Shown one piece after another: positions 18,037 to 26,280 of a stretch of 61,572 bases of DNA. A program made the translations under genes and the position numbers. The stretch comes from an uncultured Psychroflexus sp. (GTDB lineage Bacteria; Bacteroidota; Bacteroidia; Flavobacteriales; Flavobacteriaceae): NCBI GenBank assembly GCA_913062845.1, contig CAJXVZ010000013.1, positions 1-61,572 on the forward strand, given 5' to 3'. The stretch's first letter is position 1, and each line of letters opens with the position of its first letter. The notes below the pieces were generated by a model, which did not search any database, was not told where the DNA came from, and saw only the letters and a list, made by a program, of their open reading frames with translations.

Positions 18037-19011
18037 ATGGAAAGCATTGCTCATTTTGCGAAACAGTTTAATTCTTTTTTAAATACCAAAACCCAAGCCA
18101 GATCACCTCGAACTTTATACGATCCGGTGAATTACATATTGAACCTGGGTGGTAAACGCGTTCGTCCTGCTCTGGTACTGATGAGTGCAGATCTGTTTGA
18201 TGTTCCTTCAGAAAAAGCTTTAGATGCAGCTTTAGCGATCGAGGTTTTTCATAATTTTTCTCTGGTTCATGATGATATTATGGATGATGCACCAAAACGA
18301 AGAGGAAAAGATACGGTTCATGAAAAATGGGATGTCAATACCGGAATATTATCCGGCGATGCTATGTTGATCTGGGCTTACCGATGTTTTGAAAGCTACG
18401 AGAGCCAAACGTTTTTTGAACTTGTAAAACTGTTTTCAAAAACGGCAGAGGAAGTCTGTGTTGGTCAACAATACGATATGGACTTTGAAAACACTGAACA
18501 GGTTAAAATTGAAGAGTATATTGAGATGATACGTCTTAAAACGGCAGTTTTGGTGGCTTGTGCTTTTCAGATGGGCGGCATTATTGCTGAGGCATCTCCG
18601 GAAGACCAAAAAAAATTGTACAATTTTGGTCAGGATTTGGGCATAGCTTTTCAAATTCAGGATGACTTGCTCGATGTTTACGGTGATCCGGAAACCTTTG
18701 GCAAGCAAGTCGGTGGTGATATCATTGAAAACAAGAAAACTTTTCTTTATTTAAAAGCCCTGGAATTAGCTGAAGAAAATGACAGAAGCCAATTGATCCA
18801 TTTGTTTAGTATTCAACCCAATGACCCGGATTCTAAAATTGAAACTGTAAAGCAGATTTATGATCAATATGACATAAGGCCTGTCGCTACAGAGCACATT
18901 AATAACTATACAAATTCGGCATTAAAAGCCTTAGGTGAGCTAAATATTGATGACATCAAGAAAACGAAATTAGAACGTTTTGCTGAAGAACTTATGCAAA
19001 GGGAAGTGTAA
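18037..19011 (+). CDS. polyprenyl synthetase family protein (isoprenyl diphosphate synthase)
   Basis: 324 residues with GGKRVRP, the first Asp-rich motif DDIMD (LVHDDIMDDAPKRRG) and the second DDLLD (QIQDDLLDVYGDP), which bind Mg-diphosphate. It condenses isopentenyl diphosphate with an allylic diphosphate. Chain length cannot be read safely; farnesyl or geranylgeranyl diphosphate for quinone, carotenoid or wall-lipid carriers is likely. It is divergent from the TetR gene and separated by about 295 bases rich in AAAGTTT repeats. Confidence 0.93.
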   Translation: MESIAHFAKQFNSFLNTKTQARSPRTLYDPVNYILNLGGKRVRPALVLMSADLFDVPSEKALDAALAIEVFHNFSLVHDDIMDDAPKRRGKDTVHEKWDVNTGILSGDAMLIWAYRCFESYESQTFFELVKLFSKTAEEVCVGQQYDMDFENTEQVKIEEYIEMIRLKTAVLVACAFQMGGIIAEASPEDQKKLYNFGQDLGIAFQIQDDLLDVYGDPETFGKQVGGDIIENKKTFLYLKALELAEENDRSQLIHLFSIQPNDPDSKIETVKQIYDQYDIRPVATEHINNYTNSALKALGELNIDDIKKTKLERFAEELMQREV

Positions 19012-19035
19012 AATTATGAGCAAATCCTGATTAGT

Positions 19036-20190
19036 TTAAAATGGGTTGACTATTAAAGTATCCTTATCTTTAGTCAACAGTTCTAAATACCCTCTTGCAT
19101 AAATCTCATGGTTTTTCATCACATAATCGCAATAATCTTTATATAAATTCTTGGGGCTTAAATGGTTTATCTTCAAAAGAGTATCGCTAATTTTCAAACC
19201 ATGCTTTGCATGGGCAGACACACGATTGATTTGCCATTGGTTTTCTGAAGTCGGTATAAAAGATAGTGGTCTTGGTTTTGGTTTTTCAATCGGTCTTTGC
19301 GACTCTAAGGTGATCATGTCATCTGCTGTATTGATGTAAAGTTTGAAAAATTTCAAAAATTCGTTACCGACTAAGCCTTTACCTAAAGCTGAAAATTCTA
19401 CGGGAAAATTCGTCTTGAAATCTTTCAGTTGAAGGGTTTTGACGACCAGAGTATCTGCTTTAAAGCCATAAATACCGCTGACTGAACGGTCGTAATAAAT
19501 TTCGGTTTCGGTTGAAGAAAAGGCATCCTGTAAAGCACTTGGTAGTCTAAAACCACCATTGGAGCCGGTGTCTATCAACAGATTTTTTACCGTTCTATCC
19601 CCAATCTTTAAATCCACTTTTGGCGTTGCCGATAAGGTTGGCACATCGTAATCTAGAGACATGGCTTTTGAAGGATTGTCAATATCAAAAGGTTCATCCG
19701 AAAAGTAGATCATCAGTTTTTGGTAGTCAATTCTCCAGTTGGCAAGTTTGATCAGGTTGGCGCCGATAATTCCGTGTTCTGCAATACAGGGTGATGGCGA
19801 TTCTTCGGCATAGATTACTTTTCCGGCACCGATTTTTGAAAATACGGTTTGTCCTAATTGAACACTTTCCAGCTGAGTAACTTCAATGGTTTTAATATTG
19901 CCATTGCTGTCTTTATTTTCTTTTATAGCTTTTGTTTCCAGATGGTATTCTTCAGTCAGCGTATGGTTGATTTTAGAGTTGAAAGCGCCCGTATCGAAAA
20001 TAAACTCCAAAGGTTGGTCTTTTCCATTGACTTGAGCTTTTACAATAACCAGGTCTTTTTTCATTTCAAACGGAATACTGTCAACAAAGTTTTCCCGCTC
20101 TAGATGTCCTGATGTTAACAAATTGACGTTTTTCAAGTAGTTGCAGGATGTGAGGACTAAAAGACTAATGATGAAGCTATATCTTTTCAT
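19036..20190 (-). CDS. retropepsin-like aspartyl protease family lipoprotein with C-terminal PDZ-like region
   Basis: Start at 20190 gives MKRYSFIISLLVLTSCNYL, an SpII lipoprotein signal. Two active-site-like motifs occur, DTGAFNSKIN and DTGSNGGFRLP, each in a retropepsin-type half, so one chain could form a complete pseudo-dimeric protease. The C-terminal ~70 residues (GLKISDTLLKINHLSPKNLY) resemble a PDZ domain. Expected location is the periplasm or outer membrane. Substrate unknown. Length 384 residues. Confidence 0.8.
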   Translation of the reverse strand: MKRYSFIISLLVLTSCNYLKNVNLLTSGHLERENFVDSIPFEMKKDLVIVKAQVNGKDQPLEFIFDTGAFNSKINHTLTEEYHLETKAIKENKDSNGNIKTIEVTQLESVQLGQTVFSKIGAGKVIYAEESPSPCIAEHGIIGANLIKLANWRIDYQKLMIYFSDEPFDIDNPSKAMSLDYDVPTLSATPKVDLKIGDRTVKNLLIDTGSNGGFRLPSALQDAFSSTETEIYYDRSVSGIYGFKADTLVVKTLQLKDFKTNFPVEFSALGKGLVGNEFLKFFKLYINTADDMITLESQRPIEKPKPRPLSFIPTSENQWQINRVSAHAKHGLKISDTLLKINHLSPKNLYKDYCDYVMKNHEIYARGYLELLTKDKDTLIVNPF

Positions 20191-20320
20191 TTTATATGTT
20201 TTGGGCAAATTAAAACTATAAATGATTTCTACCTCAAATTATGTTGATGGGTTGTTTAAAAACTGTGATGAATCGTTTTAAATCATTTCCAATTATGAAG
20301 AAAATACCTTAGATAAACCA

Positions 20321-20417
20321 TGTAATAAAGTCAGGGCATTTTTAAAACATTCTTGTAACAAAGTCAGGTCAATTTTAAAACATTCTTGTAACAAAGTCAG
20401 GGCAATTTTAAATGTCT
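20321..20417. repeat. three tandem 33-bp repeats
   Basis: Three consecutive units begin TGTAA(T/C)AAAGTCAGG at 20321, 20354 and 20387, each continuing (T/G)CA(A/T)TTTTAAA; the third degrades after 20410. They lie between the stop of the membrane protein gene (20427) and the start of the protease gene (20190, minus strand), in the upstream region of the latter. No spacers separate them, so this is not a CRISPR array. Confidence 0.85.
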
Positions 20418-20426
20418 TTAATATTC

Positions 20427-20999
20427 TTATTGTTTTAATAGCTGGTTCAAAAAATCCAGTGCTTTCAATTCTTTACGAATATGATATCCAATAAAAAATG
20501 CCAAACCAATAAACACCACAACACCACTAATCAAAATATTAAGATAAAATCCGGAAGATAATTCTCTCTCGAAGACCGGAAGCATAGCCACAAACCCACC
20601 GAAATAGGCCAAATAAATAACCGGCGTAAATACGAAATGAATCCAGCGACGGTTTTTAAAGTAGCTTTTCAATTGTGTTACATAAGATTCAAAACCCAAG
20701 GTCAGGTCTATCTTTTGCAAACGCTTTTTGCTCATCAGTTCCAGAATAATCCTTAGTAAAAGCATTATGATCATAAGGCTCAGACCTAAGCTTTCCATCA
20801 TATGCTTATAGGCACCAACACTCATAAAAAAGCCGATGAGTACAGCTGTAGTAAAGCCTAAAATGCCAATCGTCCACCATTTTTTCTGCTTTAGTTTTTG
20901 GGTTTGAAGTTGTGCTTTTCTAATAATGTCATTAGAGGTCGTTTCAGTTTTTTGGATGTGCTGATTTTGCCAGTTTTGGCTTATATTTTCAAAATTCAT
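20427..20999 (-). CDS. membrane protein downstream of ECF sigma factor (putative anti-sigma partner)
   Basis: 190 residues from the ATG at 20999, which overlaps the sigma-factor stop as ATGA; an upstream in-frame ATG at 21011 is less likely. A hydrophilic N-terminus (MNFENISQNWQNQHIQ) is followed by four predicted membrane segments (WWTIGILGFTTAVLIGFF, LGLSLMIIMLLLRIILEL, FVFTPVIYLAYFGGFVAML, ILISGVVVFIGLAFFIGY). No family is named with certainty. Its tight coupling to the sigma gene suggests it holds the sigma factor inactive, which is inference. Confidence 0.7.
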   Translation of the reverse strand: MNFENISQNWQNQHIQKTETTSNDIIRKAQLQTQKLKQKKWWTIGILGFTTAVLIGFFMSVGAYKHMMESLGLSLMIIMLLLRIILELMSKKRLQKIDLTLGFESYVTQLKSYFKNRRWIHFVFTPVIYLAYFGGFVAMLPVFERELSSGFYLNILISGVVVFIGLAFFIGYHIRKELKALDFLNQLLKQ

Positions 21000-21499
21000 G
21001 AGTTTACGCATTTAGAGAGTTTATCCTTGATTCGATGTATTTTTACCCGAAGATTATTTTCGGTGATGCCTATGATGTCAGCAATATTTTCATAGGGTTC
21101 CTGGTCTAAAACCAATAAGATGATACTACGGTCTTTGGGCTCTAACTCCTTTATGCACTTGTACATGCTCCGGAGTTGATTTTCTTTTTCGTCCACTTGT
21201 TCAGAAGTAGAAGAGTCGTCTTGTTTTTCAATTTGGGCATTGATGTCAAGTTCCTTAAGTTGCCGTTTGTATTTAGCCGACCTTAATACATTGATGCAGG
21301 TATTTACGGCTATCCTGTAGATCCAGGTACTAACTTTAGACTGACCTTTAAAGCGGTCTGAATTCTGCCAGATTTTGATGAAAATCTCCTGACAGATATC
21401 ATCTGCCAGTTGATGATGACCACCAAAATACCCCAGACACAGACGAAAAACCGGCGCGCGGTATTCCTTAAAAATGCTGTCAAAATCAGTCTTGTTCAT
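20996..21499 (-). CDS. RNA polymerase ECF sigma factor (sigma-70 family)
   Basis: 167 residues with sigma region 2 (GGHHQLADDICQEIFIKIWQNSDRF, KVSTWIYRIAVNTCINVLR) and region 4 (LEPKDRSIILLVLDQEPYENIADIIGITENNLRVKIHRIKDKL). It redirects RNA polymerase to a regulon that cannot be read here. The start (21499) lies 14 bases inside the upstream hydrolase gene and its stop overlaps the next gene by 4 bases, so the three genes form one translationally coupled operon. Confidence 0.92.
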   Translation of the reverse strand: MNKTDFDSIFKEYRAPVFRLCLGYFGGHHQLADDICQEIFIKIWQNSDRFKGQSKVSTWIYRIAVNTCINVLRSAKYKRQLKELDINAQIEKQDDSSTSEQVDEKENQLRSMYKCIKELEPKDRSIILLVLDQEPYENIADIIGITENNLRVKIHRIKDKLSKCVNS

Positions 21500-22334
21500 G
21501 GGTTAAGGCTTGGTTAATTTGCTCATAAAACCACTCTGGTTGGTCGTACATGATATAATGTGCTGCATTTTCAGCATAGTTGATTTGATAATTAGCTAAG
21601 TTAGCATATTGAGTCCTATAAACTTGCTCACTCTGTGCTTTTCCATAAGAGGTTGCAGCAAGAATGATGACTTCAGCATTTATATTTTTCAATAGTGGGG
21701 TAGCATCAAAATTCAGGTAATCTATATAGCCTTTAACGTAAGTTTCCCGGTCGGTTTTGGTTATCCATTCCAAAATCTGTTCGTGCTTTTCGGTAGCTTC
21801 ACACATCATTTGGATCTGGCCGTTCAGCATTTGTTGAAAAGCTTCATCCGGCATGGTCAATTGCGATTCAGCATAAGGATTTTCGTAACTGAAACTCCCG
21901 GATTTCTGATCGGGAAACATCAAGCCTGCTGTATGGGGCAAGGCATCAACTACGATGATCTGTTCGATGTGTTCAGGAAGTTCAGCAGCAAGATATAAGG
22001 CCAGAGTACCGCCAAGGCTATGACCGATTATGGTGACTTCTTTTAGAGCATTTTTCGAAATGTAATTTTTTAGCGCCAGTTTGACTTTTGGTAACCAGGG
22101 GAATTCTATTGGTGCGTGGGCATTGAACCCCGCATAATCTATCAGGTGAATTTCATAGGTTCCTTCAATGTTTTCAATCGTGTCTTTCCAAACCTCAGAA
22201 GAATTGGCAAAGCCGGGTAGCAGTAATACAGGCTTTCCTTCTCCGTGTGTTTTTGTGTGAATGGCATCCTGAGCAAAATTATTTTGAATGCTTGTCATGC
22301 TTAAAATTAAACTGATAATGACTAAGGTTTTCAT
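21486..22334 (-). CDS. secreted alpha/beta hydrolase
   Basis: 282 residues with a signal peptide (MKTLVIISLILSMTSIQNNFAQ), an oxyanion-type HGEGKPVLLLPGF motif and the nucleophile elbow GHSLGG; ENAAHYIMYDQP supplies the probable catalytic His. It is an alpha/beta-hydrolase acting in the periplasm, likely an esterase or related enzyme; the substrate is unknown. It is first in the operon with the ECF sigma factor, so it may be part of the response or of its sensing. Confidence 0.88.
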   Translation of the reverse strand: MKTLVIISLILSMTSIQNNFAQDAIHTKTHGEGKPVLLLPGFANSSEVWKDTIENIEGTYEIHLIDYAGFNAHAPIEFPWLPKVKLALKNYISKNALKEVTIIGHSLGGTLALYLAAELPEHIEQIIVVDALPHTAGLMFPDQKSGSFSYENPYAESQLTMPDEAFQQMLNGQIQMMCEATEKHEQILEWITKTDRETYVKGYIDYLNFDATPLLKNINAEVIILAATSYGKAQSEQVYRTQYANLANYQINYAENAAHYIMYDQPEWFYEQINQALTHEQD

Positions 22335-22664
22335 ATCTTTTGTTTTTGTGTTTACACTTTAGACAAGAGATTTTTTATTTATTACAGGATTGAGGCAGAT
22401 TTTTAGTTTAATAGCATTTATTCGTTTTTAATCTATAGGTTGCCCTTAAATTATTATAAAGTAATTTATTATGCTGACAATGAAAATGTTACTGGAAACC
22501 CATTGATTTTGAGATTAGACGTAATTATGGCATACCAATATTTTTTTTGGAGACAGAAGGAATGTCTCTTTTTATTCTGGTATTATTCAATACTCCTATT
22601 GTTTTTTATTTTTTTAATTTAGCAATAATGTTTGCGTCGTTATTAATCATTAAAACCTATAGAT
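22335..22664. other. gene-free gap between divergent genes
   Basis: The only structure seen is a terminator-like hairpin at 22549-22573 with no upstream plus-strand gene, flanked by ATACCA/TGGTAT arms. A 60-codon frame at 22440-22622 ends in a Phe/Leu/Ile run translated from T-tracts and is not supported. Confidence 0.45.
22549..22573 (+). terminator. orphan terminator-like hairpin
   Basis: GAGACA (22550-22555) pairs with TGTCTC (22563-22568) across loop GAAGGAA, followed by TTTTT. No plus-strand gene precedes it; it could end a short RNA starting near 22440, or be a chance hairpin. Confidence 0.45.
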
Positions 22665-23081
22665 ATGAACTTAACTTTTAACATTATCAGTGCATTTTTA
22701 ATTTTTGCTTTAAGCATTCAAGTGGATTCAAACCAAGCAGAAAAGAATTCGGTTGCGGTTGCCAAACTTACTTTTGAAACAGACACCATTGATTATGGTA
22801 CGATTGAGCAAAATGCTGACGGCAAAAGAGTCTTTAAATTTACAAATGATGGAGATGCGCCGTTGGTCATCACAAACGTAAGACCTTCCTGCGGCTGTAC
22901 TGTAGCCAATTACACAAAAGAACCTATTCAACCCGGAGAATCAGGTCAGATTGAGGTTGGATACGATACCAAAAGATTAGGTGCCTTTAACAAAAGCATC
23001 ACTGTAACCTCAAATGCTGAAGAAAGCAGAAAAATTCTGAGGATTAAGGGTGTAGTTGTGGCGAAAGAGGACAACAAATAA
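22665..23081 (+). CDS. DUF1573 domain protein
   Basis: 138 residues with an N-terminal export signal (MNLTFNIISAFLIFALSIQVDS) and a DUF1573 domain: DTIDYGTIEQNADGKRVFKFTNDG, then the family signature VRPSCGCT and PGESGQIEVGYDT. The fold is Ig-like (ASPM/SPD-2/Hydin-like) and the products are periplasmic or surface proteins of unknown role. Stands alone between divergent and convergent neighbours. Confidence 0.9.
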   Translation: MNLTFNIISAFLIFALSIQVDSNQAEKNSVAVAKLTFETDTIDYGTIEQNADGKRVFKFTNDGDAPLVITNVRPSCGCTVANYTKEPIQPGESGQIEVGYDTKRLGAFNKSITVTSNAEESRKILRIKGVVVAKEDNK

Positions 23082-23149
23082 ATTCCAAAGAATGATTCCT
23101 GCCATATTGTTAAAAATTTCTTTTGTCTTAACGGGCTAAGGAATTTCAT

Positions 23150-24262
23150 TTAGTCCTGCCACTCTGCAATAAACAAGTTTGTATCTCTGGTGCCGCCGTT
23201 ATTTCGGTTTGAAGAAAATGCTAAATATTTCCCGTCATTTGAGAATACCGGAAAGGCGTCAAAGGTTTCGCCGTGCGTGATGCGTTTTAGATTCTTGCCA
23301 TCGATATCGATCATGTAAAGATTAAAAGGGAAACCACGTTCTGCTTCAAAATTGGAGGAAAATAATATCTTTTCACCGGAAGGGTGAAAAAACGGACTCC
23401 AGTTGGCATTACCAAGGTCTGTCAATTGTCTGAGATCACTGCCATCAGCATTGCAAATGTACAATTCCATTTCCGTAGGTTCAACCAGGCCTTCTGCCAG
23501 CAAGTCCTTATATTCCTTTATTTCCATTTTGGTTTTTGGTCGGGATGATCTAAAGATAAGCTTTGTGCCATCGGGTGAGAAAAAGGCTCCGCCGTCATAA
23601 CCGAGTTGATCTGTGATTTGTTTTACATCTGTACCGTCAAGATTCATGGTGTATAATTCTAAATCGCCGCTACGGTCTGAGGTAAACACAATTTTATCAC
23701 CCTGAGGTGAAACTGTTGCTTCGGCATCATAGCCGGGTTCATTGGTCAGTTGTTCAACGATATTTCCTTCCAAATCAGCTACAAAAATATCGTAGGTATC
23801 ATAGATGGGCCAGATGTATTTGCCATTCTTTCGCAAAGGCGTATCCGGGCATTCTTTGTCACCAAGATGTGTAGATGCATATAAAATATGTTCATTATCC
23901 GGCATAAAATAGGCACAGGTTGTTCTGCCTAAACCCGTACTCAACATTGGTGGTGCAATACTGTCCGTAAACGTTTCATCAGCATCCATCAGGAACATCT
24001 GATCGCAACCAACATCCCATTTGGCGTTATTGGATTGAAAAACAAGCTGTTTATCGTCAAAACTCCAGTAAGCTTCTGCATTGTCACCGCCAAAAGTGAC
24101 CTGCCGAATTGATTTAAAGTTGACTTCATCAGGATAGATCAAACTGTCTTTAACAGTTTGACTTACTTCTGTTTCGGATTGGTTTTGCAAGCTCTGATCA
24201 GATGCCTTCTTACAGGATGATAAGATCATTAACAGCATCAATATAAGTATAGGTTTTTTCAT
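23150..24262 (-). CDS. TolB-like WD40/PD40 beta-propeller lipoprotein
   Basis: 370 residues with lipoprotein signal MKKPILILMLLMILSSCKK. At least five PD40 repeats are visible (YWSFDDKQLVFQSN, ATVSPQGDKIVFTSDRSGDLELYTMNLDG, FFSPDGTKLIFRSSR, FFHPSGEKILFSSN, VFSNDGKYLAFSSNRN), giving a six-bladed TolB-like propeller. Such proteins bind partners or glycans at the outer membrane. It is convergent with the DUF1573 gene and divergent from the M28 peptidase. Confidence 0.88.
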   Translation of the reverse strand: MKKPILILMLLMILSSCKKASDQSLQNQSETEVSQTVKDSLIYPDEVNFKSIRQVTFGGDNAEAYWSFDDKQLVFQSNNAKWDVGCDQMFLMDADETFTDSIAPPMLSTGLGRTTCAYFMPDNEHILYASTHLGDKECPDTPLRKNGKYIWPIYDTYDIFVADLEGNIVEQLTNEPGYDAEATVSPQGDKIVFTSDRSGDLELYTMNLDGTDVKQITDQLGYDGGAFFSPDGTKLIFRSSRPKTKMEIKEYKDLLAEGLVEPTEMELYICNADGSDLRQLTDLGNANWSPFFHPSGEKILFSSNFEAERGFPFNLYMIDIDGKNLKRITHGETFDAFPVFSNDGKYLAFSSNRNNGGTRDTNLFIAEWQD

Positions 24263-24296
24263 TGATATGAAATTTTTAAGTCTTGGGTTTATTGAT

Positions 24297-24304
24297 TATT
24301 TTTG
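24297..24304 (+). promoter_or_regulatory. predicted -7 promoter element of the M28 peptidase gene
   Basis: TATTTTTG, an exact TAnnTTTG match, ends 20 bases before the ATG at 24324. Confidence 0.55.
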
Positions 24305-24323
24305 GCAAAAATAAGCTTTAGAA

Positions 24324-25568
24324 ATGAAAAAAATTATCTTATTCCTGGTTTTCGTTGGGATTATTTCCTGTGATAATGCAAGTCATATTGTTGAGAAAAA
24401 AATTAAGGAAGATGTTGAATTCCTTGCGGATGACAAATTAGAAGGCAGGCAAACCGGTACTCCCGGAGAAGAAAAAGCAGCAGAATATATTTCTAATAGA
24501 ATGAGAGATATAGGCCTTCAGCCAAAAGGAACAGATGGCTTTAAACAGGCTTTTTCATTTAAACCCAAAACAGATCCACATAAGGAAGTAGAATTTACTA
24601 CTAATGCAGACGGTACAATTACAGGGCATAATGTGATAGGCTTTTTGGATAATCAAGCAGAAAAAACCATTGTTATTGGAGCGCATTACGATCATTTGGG
24701 TTATGGTGGTGAAGGTTCACTGTACAGAGGAAAAGACAAAGCCATACACAACGGTGCAGATGATAATGCCAGTGGTGTAGCTGTTATGCTAAATCTGGCC
24801 AGTAGATTGAAAATAAAAAATGATACCGCAAAGGTCAAAGATCAAAACAACTACATGTTTTTAGCGTTTTCGGGTGAGGAAATGGGCCTATTAGGGTCTA
24901 ATTATTTTTCAAAAAACCCGACTATTGATGACAAAAGCATCAACTACATGATTAATATGGATATGGTTGGTAAATTAAAGGCAGACAGCACACTCGCGGT
25001 TTATGGTGTTGGCACTTCCCCTTTGTTTAAGCAAACACTAAATGCCCATAATGATGATTTCAAGCTCATTATTAATGAAAGTGGTGTTGGGCCAAGCGAC
25101 CATACTTCATTCTATTTAATAGATATTCCTGTATTACATTTTTTCACAGGTCAGCATGAGGATTACCACAAACCCACAGACGACGCTGATAAGCTCAATT
25201 ATGAAGGCATGTACAAGATCTCGGATTACATATATGCAATGATTGCAGACCTCGACGACAACGGTGAATTAGCCTTCAGAAAAACCAAGAACGAAAGTGA
25301 TTCCACACCGCGATTTAAAGTCGGCCTTGGTGTTGTTCCGGATTATCTTTATGACGGTAAAGGCATGCGGATTGATGGCACACGTGAAGAAACGCCTGCG
25401 TTCCGCGCCGGAATTCAAAAAGGCGATGTGGTTGTTAAGCTGGGCGATAGTATTGTCACTGATATGATGAGTTATATGCGTGCGCTTTCAGTATTTGAAG
25501 AAGGCGACGAAGCTAAGATTACAGTTCAACGTAAAGAAGTGACTATTGATACGGTGGTGAAATTTTAA
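24324..25568 (+). CDS. M28 family zinc aminopeptidase with PDZ domain, lipoprotein
   Basis: 414 residues. Lipoprotein signal MKKIILFLVFVGIISCDNA. The di-zinc ligands of M28 are all visible: His in GAHYDHLG, Asp in HNGADDNASG, Glu pair in FSGEEMGLLGS, Asp in NMDMVG and the distal His in HFFTGQHEDYHKPTDD. The C-terminal ~85 residues (GTREETPAFRAGIQKGDVVVKLG) form a PDZ domain. It should cleave N-terminal residues from peptides in the periplasm or at the surface. Confidence 0.92.
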   Translation: MKKIILFLVFVGIISCDNASHIVEKKIKEDVEFLADDKLEGRQTGTPGEEKAAEYISNRMRDIGLQPKGTDGFKQAFSFKPKTDPHKEVEFTTNADGTITGHNVIGFLDNQAEKTIVIGAHYDHLGYGGEGSLYRGKDKAIHNGADDNASGVAVMLNLASRLKIKNDTAKVKDQNNYMFLAFSGEEMGLLGSNYFSKNPTIDDKSINYMINMDMVGKLKADSTLAVYGVGTSPLFKQTLNAHNDDFKLIINESGVGPSDHTSFYLIDIPVLHFFTGQHEDYHKPTDDADKLNYEGMYKISDYIYAMIADLDDNGELAFRKTKNESDSTPRFKVGLGVVPDYLYDGKGMRIDGTREETPAFRAGIQKGDVVVKLGDSIVTDMMSYMRALSVFEEGDEAKITVQRKEVTIDTVVKF

Positions 25569-25679
25569 TTCTGGTGTGTTCAAAAACATAGATCAAAATC
25601 TTTAGCTGTTTTTCATGAACGGTATAAAATTCTTAAACGCCAGGCATTATAAATACAGCATTAACTAATCAATAATAAG

Positions 25680-26102
25680 CTATCTGGGTCTCATGAAAAT
25701 GCCTTTGTAATTTTCAAAATGCCATAGTATCATCAATACATTGCCTAAAAGCATGGCAGATGTAATAAAAGGAGTACCTTTCATATCAAGTGCAATAGAT
25801 ATTAGAAAAATATTGATGACTACCGGCATCATTAAAAGGCTGCAAAAGACTACAAATCGATTGAAAAAAATAAGGGAACCAATTAATATTTGAAAAACGC
25901 CAATAAAATTCCAATAAAAGCCCGTGGAATGCATGGCTTCAAAAAAAAAGCCTACTGGATTATCTGTGCCTAGGCTTGTAAATCTTATACCGGGAAGTTT
26001 TCTGGCTCCTGAAATTATAAAAGATAATCCCAGGCCAATTCTTGCGCACCAATATAAAATTATCATTAACTTACTGCACTTAAGTTGATTAATAAATTTC
26101 AT
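25680..26102 (-). CDS. DoxX-like small integral membrane protein
   Basis: 140 residues with four predicted membrane helices (IILYWCARIGLGLSFIISGA, FYWNFIGVFQILIGSLIFF, LLMMPVVINIFLISIAL, FITSAMLLGNVLMILW). The first helix ends SGARKLPG, like the DoxX/MauE pattern (SGxxKL). Role unknown; DoxX-like proteins have been tied to redox or envelope functions. Monocistronic. Confidence 0.6.
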   Translation of the reverse strand: MKFINQLKCSKLMIILYWCARIGLGLSFIISGARKLPGIRFTSLGTDNPVGFFFEAMHSTGFYWNFIGVFQILIGSLIFFNRFVVFCSLLMMPVVINIFLISIALDMKGTPFITSAMLLGNVLMILWHFENYKGIFMRPR

Positions 26103-26225
26103 AAGGATTATTTTTTATATCGACGATTGAATTTTAAAATTGTTACTCAATTTTTTAGCTATTGCTTATCAGATAATAAAATTTCAATTATAGATGAGCA
26201 TGTTACAAATTATAAACATTCCTGT

Positions 26226-26274
26226 TTTTAAGTTAAAAGGCTATACTTTTATTACAATAAATTTTAACTTAAAA
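26226..26274 (+). promoter_or_regulatory. 13-bp perfect inverted repeat around the dehydrogenase promoter
   Basis: TTTTAAGTTAAAA (26226-26238) is repeated inverted as TTTTAACTTAAAA (26262-26274). Between them lies TACTTTTA (26244-26251), one base off TAnnTTTG. The right arm ends 6 bases before the ATG at 26281, so a bound protein would block both promoter and ribosome entry. It also argues against the longer frame starting at 26194. Confidence 0.55.
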
Positions 26275-26280
26275 GAAAAA

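Noticed and set aside
20321-20417. CRISPR array
   Set aside because: The three units are contiguous with no spacers, and no cas genes are present.
22440-22622. 60-codon plus-strand frame
   Set aside because: Its C-terminal hydrophobic run is a translation of T-tracts around a terminator-like hairpin.
26194-26280. Longer start of the hydroxyacid dehydrogenase
   Set aside because: The extra 29 codons contain the predicted promoter and inverted repeat, and family members start at MKVAVFSS.
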